From positions 1,054,001-1,118,000 of the forward strand of contig JAGYXB010000456.1 in NCBI GenBank assembly GCA_022495005.1: a stretch of DNA of 64,000 nt, given 5' to 3'. Below are positions 22,785 to 34,194 of the stretch, piece after piece (positions within the stretch are counted from its first letter, which is position 1; each line of letters starts with the position of its first letter). The notes beneath the pieces are model-generated. The model had not been told where the DNA came from, ran no database searches, and saw only the letters and a program-made list of their open reading frames with translations. The stretch is from Rhyacophila brunnea. Taxonomy: Eukaryota; Arthropoda; Insecta; Trichoptera; Rhyacophilidae. Both the position numbers and the translations under genes were made by a program.

Positions 22785-23546
22785 TTAAGTATCATGATCA
22801 CAGTTTTTACAAACACTACTTACACATTTGCACAATGATATACATGTCAAAGCCGATTTCTTATAACTACGTGATAATGTACGGCAGTTAGAATTACATT
22901 TGCATGGTTTAATTAAATAATTTGGTAGAGGTTCATTCGTCATTTGTCTTGGATACGAATTATTTTCTCGTAACTCATAGTCAAGTTGTAGGACATCAAG
23001 AGGCTCAAATAGTGGAACATATGAGCTTTCCCGTAAATAAACTTATGCTGAAGGCTTTAAACAGTGTAAATACAATGAATCATATGTGCATATCACTCTT
23101 GACAAATTTAAACTAAATTCAATATTTTGGGAAATAAATTTATGCCGAAGCTCATTCGCTATTGGTTTTTGTTTATATAATAAGTAAGTGCAAACTTTTT
23201 CCAGGTCTTGAAATTTTTGTGGTCTCCAATAAACCATTTCCTAAAGCTGAAAGTGCCTCCTGAACAAAACTCGTAGACGAGATGGTTAAAGCTTGTTTCT
23301 TTGTACATATGCAGTCACTAGTGGTGTCGCAGCCGGTTAAACAATGTAATGCTGGTATAATATTACAAATATTTTCGCCAAGAGATTCAGCTGCCAAATG
23401 GCATTCTAAAACATGGAATTTCTTCTGAGATCCCTCAAACCATAATCCATGGCAACCAATCGTTGCAAGTTTATTCCAGAAATGAATGCCTAAAATTAAA
23501 ACATCTGTATCGGGACTGTGATAATCTCCAAATTTTGCATTTTTAC
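22785..23546 (-). pseudogene. XPG/FEN1-like nuclease fragment with C-terminal Cys8 motif
   Basis: Reading leftward from 23546, the frame gives HSPDTDVLILGIHFW, then about 45 residues later IIPALHCLTGCDTTS. The acidic DTD and the TGCD turn resemble the XPG-I and helix-hairpin-helix region of FEN1/XPG nucleases (LLGCDY-type), although the GIGPKxA loop is poorly kept. A one-base shift near 23225 leads to FQDLEKVCTYLLYKQKPIAN. One TAA (near 23048) interrupts the frame. The tail then has eight cysteines in a CxC-x3-C ... C-x4-C-x-C-x4-C-x2-C layout (about 22799-22905) and stops at 22785-22787. A stop just upstream of the first motif shows that the N-terminal part is missing. Domain names are inferred; the DTDV...LTGCDT pairing is a pattern I know from uncharacterised transposon-linked proteins. 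Confidence 0.6.
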
Positions 23547-23851
23547 AGCATGAAATATATGACAGAACATTCTAGACTCCAGAGTCTGCTTCTAAATGAT
23601 TTTGATTTTAAATCAATGGCGTCAGTGAAAATTGATCCCTGCAATTTAAACCATTGTATGGGGTCGTCAAATCCACCACAATGTACAGCTCACTTTTTCC
23701 GTTGATTTTTGCAAATGTGGGAGCATTTTTTCAAATACATTTAACAAGCTGTAATTTATTTTGAGGGCTCACAAAAAAATCTTTGCAATTAATCCACCAC
23801 ATACCTACTACATACACTAAGGGACAATCTCCAAGGCTTAGATATTATAAG

Positions 23852-24140
23852 CATTTACACTGTTTAAGGGCTTCAGCACAAGTTTATTTATGGAAAAGCT
23901 CATCTGATCCACTATTGAGCCTATTGATTTCCTACAACTTCTAACAATTATGAGAAAATAATTTGTATCCAAGACAAATGACGAATGAACCTCTGCCAAA
24001 TTATTTGGTTAAACCATGCAAATGTAATTCTGACTGCCGTACATTATCACGTAGTTATAAGAAATCGGCTTTGACACGAATATCATTGTGCAAATGTGTA
24101 AGTATTGTTTGTAAAAACTGTGATCATGATACCTAAAGCA
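23852..24140 (+). pseudogene. Inverted second copy of the Cys-rich nuclease tail
   Basis: On the plus strand this arm translates to HCLRASAQVYLWKSSSDP, the counterpart of the left arm where the Gln is a TAA stop. After indels, it reads NEPLPNYLVKPCKCNSDC and the rest of the cysteine motif. One of the eight cysteines is Arg here. It ends at the TAA equivalent to 22785. The two arms therefore carry different lesions, so they have diverged since duplication. Confidence 0.6.
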
Positions 24141-24989
24141 GTTTGAACACTTGACTTCTTGTTTCTTTTTTTTAATAAATGTGTAGGTACTTAGTGTGGT
24201 TAGTGGTTATCGTTATTTCATTTATTCACCTACCTATATATGCAACCTACACTGTTTCTGGATTAACCATAATACTAAAACGAATGTCATATGCATAGAT
24301 ATAGTAAAGAAACCAATTTAGGTGATTATATACAAAAATGCTACTAAATAAAATAATTTAAGCCAAGAAGGGTCCTAAGAATCGATAATTTTGAACACAT
24401 TTCACTACCGCTATTTTTATTTTTTCAAACGGGACGGACCGTTCTACGACCATGCCGATGGCATGGTACAATTATTGCATTTTCAATCAATCCCTGATCC
24501 CGTCTTGGTTTTATTGAAGAACTCAGAACAATTTTTGGTGGGTTATAAGAAAAAAAATTAAAACCTCAATAAAAAAAATGACCACTAATATCGCCTGGCA
24601 ACATTGACTTCATATATCTCTTTGTCCCCTAAAACCTATTCCAATTGTCAGAATGCGTTCCGCATATTATGTATACGAAAAGTCTATGGGATCCTGCACT
24701 AAGCCAGCCGTAAAAATTAGGGCTTATATGAAATTTGATACAAAGCTCAGTGGATCGCTTTGAAAATCAGACATTTTATTCAAATTGTCTCACTTTATTA
24801 TATTATTATCTATATCGGAATCGACAATATACTTATAATCGAAAGCTTGTCCAATTCGGGTTTTACTCGTTATGGCTTTGTTTATTTATATCAGGCATGT
24901 CCAACTTCAAGTTGGCTCTAATCCACTATCCAGTATTAAAACTAGTGGTGATCCACAATATGTACCTATTGTCATTCTTCAACTTTTTT

Positions 24990-25226
24990 TTCGACCATCT
25001 CATCCTATTAAGATCATCATATGGGCCTCCACAGAGTGGAGGTTTGTATTATCAGATTTTGTTTTTACGAGAAACGGATGTCAGCCAATTGCTCAACTAG
25101 GTCCATACTCTGACTCATACACAAATTGAAGAACAATATTGTATAAATACTTGCCAGACCCAGGATTCGAACGTGGGACCCACGACGCTTTACGCCGACG
25201 CTTAAGCCGCGCGGCCATCGTCGAGC
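24990..25226 (-). mobile_element. SINE1 copy, full length
   Basis: Minus-strand head gccgcgcggcttaagcgtcg with a one-base-changed B box (acgttcgaatcc-like), then the shared body ctcgtaaaaacaaaatctg and cacagagtggaggc to the end at 24990. Confidence 0.8.
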
Positions 25227-25439
25227 CAACTTATACCAACGAATTAATTATACGAGTATATGGTTGAGGGCACTCAGTCGATAAAAATTAAAAAAATACT
25301 TTCAACATCACAAAGAAATGTGATGAGATTTTAAATATTCTCTTTTATTCACTCCTGCGACAGGAATTAAGTGAGTAATACGATTCAAACGATTTTCAAG
25401 TAAGCTGATTAGGGAATCAAAAATGTTATAACTCTCGCG

Positions 25440-25870
25440 CCTCCCACCATGCCAAACTTCAGCGTGTAGATTTCTTTTGTAGCATCGAGGACCAGCCATG
25501 GCGACGGAACTCTTGAAACTATGCCACAGGGATACGAAGTTTTGTATTCTCTAACAGCATCTGGAACACATGTCCCAGCCACGTGAAGCATCTCTTCGTG
25601 ATTACCTCAATCATCGAGGGCCGCGTTCGCTCACGAACTTGAGTATTTGTAACGCGGTCGTACCAATGTACCCCTAATATTCGGTGAAATCGATTCTCAA
25701 AGCTCAAAAGCCGAGATCTTTGAAGCTTGATAAGATGCCACGTCTCACAGCCATACGGGAGTACAGGTAGCAGGCACACATTGAACAAACGATATTTGGT
25801 CCTCATATAATACAGCATTCGACTCAAAGTTGGCTGAATGCACCCGCTACACCCGTGCACCTTGCAGACA
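25440..25870 (-). pseudogene. Reverse-transcriptase C-terminal relic of a non-LTR retrotransposon
   Basis: The longest frame (25519-25860) reads TKYRLFNVCLLPVLPYGCET, then LSFENRFHRILGVHWYDRVT and IEVITKRCFTWLGHVFQM. These blocks follow the RT catalytic domain in several insect LINE clades. A frameshift near 25525 continues to a short RVPSPWLVLDATKEIYTL stretch, so the last ~40 residues are in another frame. The catalytic YxDD region is absent, which fits a 5'-truncated insertion. It is the closest relative of the 15080 relic. Confidence 0.8.
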
Positions 25871-25879
25871 CTAGCACCG

Positions 25880-26520
25880 AATGGAAAAGAGATGCATCAA
25901 ATAAATTCAGCTGAATTGTCACAGCGTATGGGATTACATTGAAATGATCAGACTTACCTGCAGGAATGTGATGGTATTAATGATTCAGAAGATAAACTTA
26001 GGTGCCCTAATATTTTTTGAATGTATTTTATATATCGACTCTTGATACGTTTTCATGCAGTTGTTTGCCCAGCATGAATTATTAGCCATTCAACGAACTT
26101 GCGTGTGGATTGGATAAAGTAAACGTTATTAGCTTATTGACAAATTAATTATTAAATGTGATGTATGATTATTCCACTTCTATGTAATATTAAAGCAAAA
26201 GCTTACCAAAAAAGCACTATTTAAATCAATTTTATTTTTTATACTAAATAGCAAATCCCTTAATACATTATTTGCTCCCATAGAGAGTACCTACTTGCCA
26301 ATCTGCTTTGAAAATATTTCGATAGGTGGCATTTCATAGAACTAAATAATCAATCGACAGCTCAATTATTGCAGCCTATGGATGGATGTGTTTTATTTTT
26401 ATGACAACCAACATGATCAAACAGAGAGAATAAGTCCCAATAATAGACTGATACAAAAAAAACATTATATATCAAATTAAATTAGATCAAATATTAAGTA
26501 CAGTTATAAAGAATATATTG
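25880..26520. other. No recognisable gene
   Basis: AT-rich sequence with no coding signature or terminal repeats recognised. Confidence 0.45.
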
Positions 26521-26525
26521 ATATA

Positions 26526-27059
26526 CAGTATAACCTCGTTTTTACGTGCCCGGTATTCACGTTTTCCCGGCAATTGCGTGTAAATTTTTCGGTCCCGATG
26601 TAGGTATTTCAGTACATTTAATACCCGCATTTACGTTTTTCTTTCCCGCGATTTACGTCGGAAATATTCAAAATATGCGAGTTACGCGCGCTTCTGAAGA
26701 ACTGTCTGATGAAGACGAGGTTGATATTCCAACAAAAGAAGAAGCAATGAGGTTCATTGAGGGTTTAAAAACCTACTTCACAAACTTTGCTGATATCCAA
26801 GATGACACTTTTAAATGTTTATATAGTCTTGAAAGAGAATTACATAACAAAAAAACAAAAATGCAACAAACTAATATACATTTGTACATGATTTTTTCAA
26901 TAAAAATTTTAATTGAATGTTGTTTTTTAATAAAACGTTATTTTTTTAGAAACATAAAATTTTATTGTTCTTTTTTTCAATACCCCCCCTTTTACATTTT
27001 CCCTCCAGTTAGGTTTTTTTTTCCAGTCCCTTAAAAAACGTAAAATAGGGGTTATACTG
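26526..27059 (+). mobile_element. pogo/Tigger-type deletion derivative (534 bp)
   Basis: The ends are inverted: cagtataacctcgtttttac at 26526 and ggggttatactg ending 27059, with TA on both sides (26524-26525, 27060-27061). CAGT termini with a TA duplication are typical of pogo/Tigger. Internal copies of tttacgttttt-like words lie near both ends. Most of the transposase has been deleted, leaving a short C-terminal remnant. Confidence 0.8.
26675..26890 (+). pseudogene. C-terminal tail of a Tigger-type transposase
   Basis: Translation gives an acidic run (EELSDEDEVDIPTKEEAMRF) followed by an amphipathic stretch (IEGLKTYFTNFADIQDDTFK, then LYSLERELHN). Tigger-derived proteins commonly end in an acidic segment followed by such a helical tail; the DDE catalytic core and CENP-B-like DNA-binding domain are absent. 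The open frame extends further both ways (26546-27034), but those parts are terminal repeat and AT-rich sequence. Confidence 0.6.
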
Positions 27060-27489
27060 TAGTTATTGAAAATTATTAAAAAACATACGTATTAATTAAG
27101 AGAGAAGATAGGCAATATAAGAAAATAAAAATACAATCAAAAAACCAGTCGTCCAGATACAATTAGTCGTAAATTTCGGAGCAACTTAATTTGAAAGAGG
27201 CAAGAGAACAAAACAGATCCACTCGATCACTGATCACTGTGAAGATGTGTGGTTTTGCACAGTCGATCCAACGGACAATATTGTAACATAGATTGGTTTC
27301 ATAATTGTTATGACGTATGAATGTATATAAGAGAAAAGCTGATAGGACGAATATTGACTCTGGGTACAATAAACTTAATGTTAGACAATAATTTGGGTAG
27401 AGTAAACGTTTTATAACATTTGCACTTTTTACACTTGTTACTACACTGATACGCCTATTTGGCTGATTACATCGCATAAAATTAGATCA

Positions 27490-27692
27490 ATTTGTAGTAA
27501 TATATGTAGTAACAAATAAATATACAATATTATATATACATAATTTTGAAAACCACTTTCTGAGAGAATATATTATAATCAATAGAAAAAAAATCTTTTT
27601 TTTTTTTAAAGTAAGCCACCCCGGCAGGGAATCGAACCCTGCATCTCCCGGGTTTACGCCCCATCCGCGCATTACCTCTACGCTATCTACAT
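27490..27692 (-). mobile_element. SINE2-related copy with a different tRNA-like head
   Basis: On the minus strand the head starts gtagatagcgtagaggtaat and includes a perfect T-arm-like stem-loop (caggg ttcgatt ccctg, 27624-27640). An A/T tract follows, then the SINE2 body (gtggttttcaaaattatgta). The acceptor arms do not pair, so it is not a working tRNA gene. The head is clearly not the one in the 20472 and 31222 copies. Confidence 0.6.
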
Positions 27693-27899
27693 ACTAATTG
27701 CGACAAATTTTAACTATTGGTCACTATTAATACCCACTCATCAGCGCTCTTTCAAATCAAGCTACTTTGGCAATCGATTTTTGTTTCTTAAATCAAAGTA
27801 GATACCTATTACTTCGATTACTAACCGACGTCGTGGATTTCTCCAATATTTTTTTTTATGATGTAACTTACTTGAACTTGCTAATAATTTATAATCAAC

Positions 27900-28010
27900 T
27901 ATTTCTTTTATTCGACGAATAATTCACAAGATTTAAGAATGTATCATTCTAATTATTGAACATACGTAATTTTGAAAAACACTTTTCAGAATATATATAG
28001 AATATATTCA
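27900..28010 (-). mobile_element. SINE2 tail fragment
   Basis: Reverse-strand SINE2 body (gtgtttttcaaaattacgta, atgttcaat) and the tail with a cgaataa-type end; no head is attached. Confidence 0.5.
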
Positions 28011-28014
28011 TCCT

Positions 28015-30190
28015 AGAGCCGAAGTGCAAAGTTATGAAACGTATACTTTAATTATTGGTATTTACACAAAATACTGTCACATATTCTTAGTAATCAAAAA
28101 AATATTATTGTATTAAGGTATTTATTAAAGTAGGCTCGATTGTGCATTGGTTTGTGAGTATATTGTTAGATTTCACTAGGGGCCTGATTGGGTAGAGAAT
28201 CCATATTACTATTAAATGTATTTTTGAAACCAGTGAGTTGAATTTGTTACATTTATCACACATTCTGCGACGCCCCAGGGTGCTGAGGCAAACACTTTAA
28301 TAACATCTGCATTTTGTAACAGAATACTCATTCCCATAACTTTGTATTGTTATAATCAATTTCAAATACAAATATAATTCAATAATCCTATCAACGCCTT
28401 TCAACCCTTTGTTCAAGGGTGAAATCCGTTATACGCATTCATAAATGTTGGTTTTTGTTACAACTTAATATCGCTTGAATATTTCTTCAGTTTTCCAACA
28501 CGAAAATGCAAAAAAGGTAAACCTTTTTATCAATGTGATCAAATATCAAATAATGATTTTTGAATTTACGAGCGATAATTTTAATACGTTACGCATATAC
28601 TCACATACAAGTTATATTACCATATAAGTCAATATTATTTTTTTCTCTAATAAGTTTGTTTCTGATATATTCAGACTTATATAATATGCACAATAGCAAA
28701 AGTTACACTCTTAAGTCGTGTTAATTAAACACTATTAGTATATCGTGCGGCTGCTGCTAAAAGTTGTTTAGTCTATATTTTAGGTATTTTGAGTTAATGA
28801 TCAATTTTGTGTATTTAAATAAATATTAATGCCTTAAAAATTGGATCTGATCCGACCATGGGAAAGTACTTTTCCAAGTGCTCATATTATTATCGATAAA
28901 AGTTTCTAACTGATGACTTTTCAATGTGTGGTCAGGGAAAAGTTTGTAATTCGGCACTTACCAATATTTTTATGTTCAATTATTGCTGTGCCTTTAAAAA
29001 AATTATGTATATACAGTAAAGTGTTTGTAAGACCAATTACAGCATTTTTATATGAAACTTGTGTCAAGATAATTATAGCATTCTGATTCAAAAAATATCA
29101 TGCCAAAAGTTTACTTATTAGTTTATTACTATTAGCTTAGTATTAGTTTATTATTAAATACTTACAAAGTATTTAATAATAAATGGTATTTTTAATACAT
29201 GTTTTCATCTTTATAAGACATACATTACTAGTTGCATTACAGTGGATAAATTTAAGCATTATAACATGATTAATCTAACTTTTATAATTCTCAAATAATG
29301 TGGATTATTTATCATTCCATTGAATGTTGAATTGCATTTGTATAAATTGGAAGGACAATGCATGAATCCTCACTTACTCATCAAGTCCATCACAAGACGC
29401 ACTACTAATATCACGGGTCCTTCACTCGGCATATTCAACCGTCATTCCACTCGAATCAAGTATAATCAATCTCTTGATCACATCGATCTCACCAGTACAT
29501 CATAACTCGCGATTATAATCTCACGCTGTCATCTTTAACATAGTTATTAAAGTATTATTGTATTCTTGGAATGATCAATAAACTCTTCTCTTCAAACCAT
29601 CCAAGCAACAACGACCTTATATCTCCTCCACATCATCTACCCCCAAATGCACAAGATGCTCGATATAATTAATCTCCTACAGCGTCATTAAAACTGGTAT
29701 ATATATATAGGTATCTAAAAATAAGTATTTAAACCAGATTGTCATACATTGACAAAGCATGAATTAAACGCGTAAAGGTAATATTTATTCCTGTACTAAA
29801 TTTAATATGCATTGTAATAATTTTATATGGCGAGGTCCCTTTTTACTGACAGTAAAACGACATCCATATATGATTTATAGCCGAGACACATAAAGGGGAG
29901 ATTATTACCAGATCAGCCATTGTGAAACCGAAATTAAATGACATAAAGTCACATTGGATTCATTAATAATGGTTTATTATAGCGGATATCAAGCTGTGCG
30001 ACTTATTTCTTTTTGGTATTGAAAGTACGACGTTTGCATTTATAGATATTTATGGATTTAGGTCAAATCTATCTTCGTCTAAAATGTATAAAATGTCGAG
30101 TTACGTTAAATCAAAACAACATCAAAATGCCATGCATATATTATTATTATCGAAATACAATAACAGCTGCCAAAATAGTGAAGCAACGTC
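28015..30190. other. No recognisable gene
   Basis: Over 2 kb with only short frames. A more GC-balanced, pyrimidine-rich stretch at about 29330-29660 (many catc/tcac words) stands out by composition but has no long frame. No repeats recognised. Confidence 0.45.
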
Positions 30191-30192
30191 GC

Positions 30193-30533
30193 GGGAATGG
30201 GGTAACTGGCCGCCAGGAAAATTGGGCGCCGCACTATCGAATGAAATTAATGGACAAGTAGATAAGGAGATCAGTTTCTATCTTCTACTTAGTAGTTTTA
30301 ATTCATTTTGCTGTTAACATAATGTTTTTTATTGCGTATTGAGAATTCCCATGCCTGAGGCTATATATAAAAATAAAATAACTCTCTTCTCATTGGAACT
30401 TAAACATGTGCACAATCAAATTATTATTTACGTGTGCATATTTAAATTCTCACCAAGTAATAAATAATAATTTAAATATACATAATATATTTTCAAATTT
30501 CATTCGATTGCGTGGCGCCCGGTTGCGAATGCC
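30193..30533 (+). mobile_element. hAT-type MITE, family G, copy 2 (341 bp)
   Basis: A perfect 8-bp duplication AACGTCGC lies at 30185-30192 and 30534-30541. The left end begins gggaatggggtaactggc; the right end is shorter than in the sister copies, stopping soon after gcgtggcgcccggttg. The interior matches copies 1 and 3. Confidence 0.85.
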
Positions 30534-30544
30534 AACGTCGCGTT

Positions 30545-30850
30545 ACGCAATTAGAAATGTTACCATATTTTAATATTAGATTGCATGAATATTTTTTTAA
30601 TTGACTTATTTGAACTGCACAATATAAATTAAATATTAATATAAACTTGAAATTATATATTGATGCCAGTGGCAAATTGAATAAATTACCACAAAGTGAA
30701 TAGATACAGTACGCCTACATTGTCTTCATTTCTATAGACAGCTATTATTAGTATGGCGATAAAAAATATACTATTAACATAGTATCTGTTTATATTATTA
30801 TAAATGTCACTGTAATAATAATAATAAACTATATATTTTATTCAAATTCT
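30545..30850. other. No recognisable gene
   Basis: AT-rich gap between the MITE and the LINE tail; nothing recognised. Confidence 0.4.
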
Positions 30851-30855
30851 CCGCC

Positions 30856-31215
30856 GTATATATGGACCAATCAGGGATGGCACCAATTGGAGGAGAAGAT
30901 ATAATGCTGAGCTCTACGGGCTGTACGAAGATTGCAGCGTAGTTCGATCAATTAAGATTGGGAGACTGCGATGGCTAGGTCATGTGCACCATATGAATGA
31001 CAATGAACCGGCAAAGAGAGTGATGTCCAGCTATCTAATAGGACGTCGAAGAAGAGGGAGGCCAAAGATTCGCTAGTTGTATGGAGCTGCCAGTGACTGC
31101 CGTATTCTGAGGGTACCGAATTGAAAAGCGGCCACACTGGATAGGGACAGGTGGAGGGAGCTGTTGGAGGAGGCCAGGACCCACACCGGGTTGTCGCGCC
31201 CTTGATGATTATGAT
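30856..31215 (+). pseudogene. C-terminal relic of a non-LTR retrotransposon
   Basis: Nearly continuous translation: IYGPIRDGTNWRRRYNAELY, then SIKIGRLRWLGHVHHMND, then GRRRRGRPKIR followed by a TAG where W is expected. After a second stop comes DRDRWRELLEEARTHTGLSR and a terminal atgattatgatgat microsatellite. These are landmarks of the last ~115 residues of insect LINE polyproteins. It differs in sequence from the 15-25 kb relics and from the RTE-like element at 42-45 kb, so it is a further family. Confidence 0.8.
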
Positions 31216-31221
31216 GATATT

Positions 31222-31428
31222 TTATTCAACGAATAAGGCACGAGATTTGAGATTGTAATATTCTAAATATTGAACACGCATAATTTGAAAACATCTCATG
31301 CATATACTCGTACACACTAGAAAAAAATATTTTGTAAAAAAAATACGACACCCGATGGGATTTCAACCTGTACCTATCTGCTGAATTCGCTCTAGTATGC
31401 TTTTCCAATTAAGCTACGGGCATCTCAC
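31222..31428 (-). mobile_element. SINE2 copy, full length
   Basis: Minus-strand head gatgcccgtagcttaattgg has an acceptor half (gatgccc) that can pair 7 bp, with G-T pairs, with ggtgtcg-side bases before the T-rich linker. The B box is degraded (aggttgaaatccc). The body gagatgttttcaaattatg and the cgttgaat-type end follow. Confidence 0.7.
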
Positions 31429-31617
31429 TAAATTACGACGATTTAAATTAGTAGTAAAGTAAAGTTGTTGCATGAAATGGTTATCGAATTACGTTATAAT
31501 GTCTGCTATACTATATTAAATTAAGATAGGTATACTAAAACCGATAGCCAGCATTATAACTCAATTCAATAAGAATTTCATGTAACAAGTACTAGTTTAA
31601 ATAGTCATCATTTAGTA

Positions 31618-31705
31618 AGATGCCCGTAGCTTAATTGTTCAAGAATGATTTTTTTAGTATATATATGCATGAGATGTTTGCACATTATGTATGTTTAACA
31701 TTTAA
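31618..31705 (+). mobile_element. SINE2 copy, internally deleted
   Basis: The head gatgcccgtagcttaattg joins directly to gattttttt and the body gagatgtttgcacattatgt; the B-box region is missing. It faces away from the copy at 31222-31428. Confidence 0.6.
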
Positions 31706-31709
31706 TAAT

Positions 31710-32690
31710 GATAGTATAATAAGTAAACGACATTTTTGCATTTCTGTGCTGGAACTGTACTATTGATGTTGAGTCGAACGCAAAGTACATTCTTGTCATA
31801 GGGTTAATTCAATACATATCTAAGAAGACAAAATTCTCTATGATTTTTATGATTAACTCATCCATAGAGAAAGTATTTGGCGGGCATGATGAGGAACTTT
31901 TGCGTTCGAATTCGTATAGCTGCTTCGTCTGTACATAATTGCGACAATCCCCTCCCCTCCTTACACCCTCAACTACCAGATTTTCATGTTTGCGTTTGAG
32001 AAACACTGCTCTGATAAATGAAAATGGTGAAATACATGAATTGTATTCAACAATGGATACGATCCAAGAAGGTACTATAAATACATTTATAGGTGATGCC
32101 ATTACGTTTTACTGATATAATATTTGATACCATATATTGACCTTTAATAACACTTACAATATAACTATTTTCGGAACGGTAACTTCAGTATAACTTATTT
32201 CATATTATTCATCTTTTTTTATTACATAGTAACATATTATCATTCTATCTTTTAGGAAGTTTTCTGATGGGTTAACTACCAGTGGCTATTTCGTGCACAC
32301 TATATTATATTACTTAGGATCCCAGATTCTTTAACCCTTTATACGTACGTCTCCAAAAAATTCTTCTTTGTCTTACTTAGCCATTCAAAAACACTTCCAA
32401 TACTATCCATTTATGCTATAATTGGTTTGAATATTATGTACACTGCTAGAACGCGACATTTTAGTTCGAAATAGGACGCTGGGATAATTGCAAAATTTTG
32501 CACTGGAACATATGCTGAAGCTGGTTTTTCATTCGTTTCAGCTAGTCGCATGACGTCATCATCCCGTCTTGGCTTCGCCTACGCGCACAAAAGATAATTG
32601 CAACATTGCTCTATATCCAAGTTCAAACGATATTCAATGTAAGACCGGGCTAAAAGTTAAATGAGGAATATTAAAAAAACACTTAAGGGG
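31710..32690. other. No recognisable gene; small hairpin and orphan hAT-like end
   Basis: A 9-bp hairpin (ttctctatg / catagagaa) lies at about 31833-31872. The complement of 31993-32013 reads cagagcagtgtttctcaaac, a common hAT terminal sequence, but no partner end was found. No coding signature. Confidence 0.4.
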
Positions 32691-32697
32691 GGACATG

Positions 32698-34074
32698 CTC
32701 GTCGAAGGTCAAAATTGAGTTTTTGTTGTATTTTCAAACCATGATCCTGGACACTCCTTAAACGTTGTAGATAACCTATTTATATAATTTTGAAGCCTTA
32801 TTATCCTTTATATTTATTTTAAACATTTGATGACTGCATAAAGTATTTTTGTTACATAAAATAGTATTCTTTTAAACCTCTCGCTCTAATGTTTTAGAAT
32901 ATAGTCATATTTCGGTACATAACTGTGCAGTGGTGTTAGGATTTTTTACATTTATTAATTTTTAGATGCATTTATAAAACCATTAGTATAATTTATTACG
33001 AGATAATTTTTGTAAAATATTCACGATAAAAAAACATATTGATAATCTCTGTGATCCCAAATTTGACAAGAATTAGGCATTTTATTATTCAAAAAATCGG
33101 CAAGATTATCACATTTGAAGATGATTCTAAAGATACTTATTATAAGCTATGTCTTTGACCATTCAAGTGTGATAAAGATCTTATGAATAATGATTGCTTT
33201 ATAATAATTATTGACCTAAGAATAAGGTAGTGTTTTTTTTAAATACGCCATTTCTTTTTCATTCCCAGTGGTTAAGCTACAACATACGGCCGTAGCCATA
33301 AATTGACAAACTATAATTAAAGTAGGGAGTAAAATTATGTTAACGCGCGTGTTTGAACATGTACTTAACCGAATTTTTTTAATTTTTTTAAACGGTACAT
33401 GTTCAAACACGCGCGTCAATATCATTTTACTCCCTACTTCAATTATAGTTTGTCAATTTATGGCTACGGCCGTATGTTGTAGCTTAACCACTGGGGAATG
33501 ACAAAAGAAATGGCGTATTTCAAAAAAACACTACCTTATTCTTAGGTCAATAATTATTATAAAGCAATCATTATTCATAAGATGTTTATCACACTTGAAT
33601 GGTCAAAGACATAGCTTATAATAAGTATCTTTAGAATCATCTTCAAATGTGTTAATCTTGCCGATTTTTTGAATAATAAAATGCCTAATTCTTGTCAAAT
33701 TTGGGATCACAGAGATTATCAATATAATTTTTTATCGTGAATATTTTACAAAAATTATCTCGTAATAAATTATACTAATGGTTTTATAAATGCGTCTAAA
33801 AATTAATAAATATAAAAAATCTTAACACCACTGCACAGTTATGTACCGAAATATGATTATATTCTAAAACATTAGAGCGAGAGGTTTAAAAGAATACTAT
33901 TTTATGTAACAAAAATACTTTGTGCAGTCATCAAATGTTTAAAATAATTATAAAGGATAATAAGGCTTCAAAATTATATAAATAGATTATCTACAACGTT
34001 TAAGGAGTGTCCAGGATCATGGTTTGAAAATATAATAAAAACTCAATTTTGACCTTCGACGAGCATGTCCCCCC
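32698..34074. mobile_element. Long near-perfect palindrome (1377 bp) flanked by TTAA
   Basis: The left arm 32698-33364 and right arm 33395-34074 are reverse complements with only scattered differences; the loop is about 30 bp. Ends are ggggggacatgctcgtcgaa and its mirror. TTAA lies at both edges (32694-32697, 34075-34078), the target duplication used by piggyBac and Kolobok elements. No protein is encoded; 60-70-codon frames across the centre are by-products of the palindrome. A related single arm lies at 51696-52229. Confidence 0.85.
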
Positions 34075-34194
34075 TTAAGTTGCTACCATTCACATCCAGG
34101 GTCTTGTAAATTCCTGGGACGCTTCTAGCATAATTTTGAAGGGCATTTATCGTTAAATACGATGCGGTTTAGGTCTCATAGGGTATGGAGATTT

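Larger units (their letters stand above)
22206..24717. mobile_element. Inverted-repeat element carrying XPG-like nuclease and Cys-rich tail (Academ-like, inferred)
   Basis: Two arms, 22206-23073 and 23852-24717, are reverse complements with scattered small differences; the spacer is 778 bp. Each arm contains a perfect small hairpin (accatgcc/ggcatggt near 22452-22470 and its mirror). The spacer plus left arm encode, on the minus strand, a broken XPG/FEN1-like domain and an eight-cysteine tail; the right arm repeats that tail facing the other way. From memory, Academ DNA transposons combine a transposase with an XPG-type nuclease and a Cys8 zinc finger. This is a partial, rearranged derivative at best; no transposase core is visible. 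Confidence 0.6.

Noticed and set aside
27600..27692. Candidate tRNA gene on the minus strand
   Set aside because: The T-arm is perfect, but the acceptor stem does not pair, and a SINE2 body follows directly.
33216..33425. 69-codon frame across the centre of the long hairpin
   Set aside because: It lies in the palindrome loop and arms, and its mirrored peptide reflects the inverted repeat rather than a gene.
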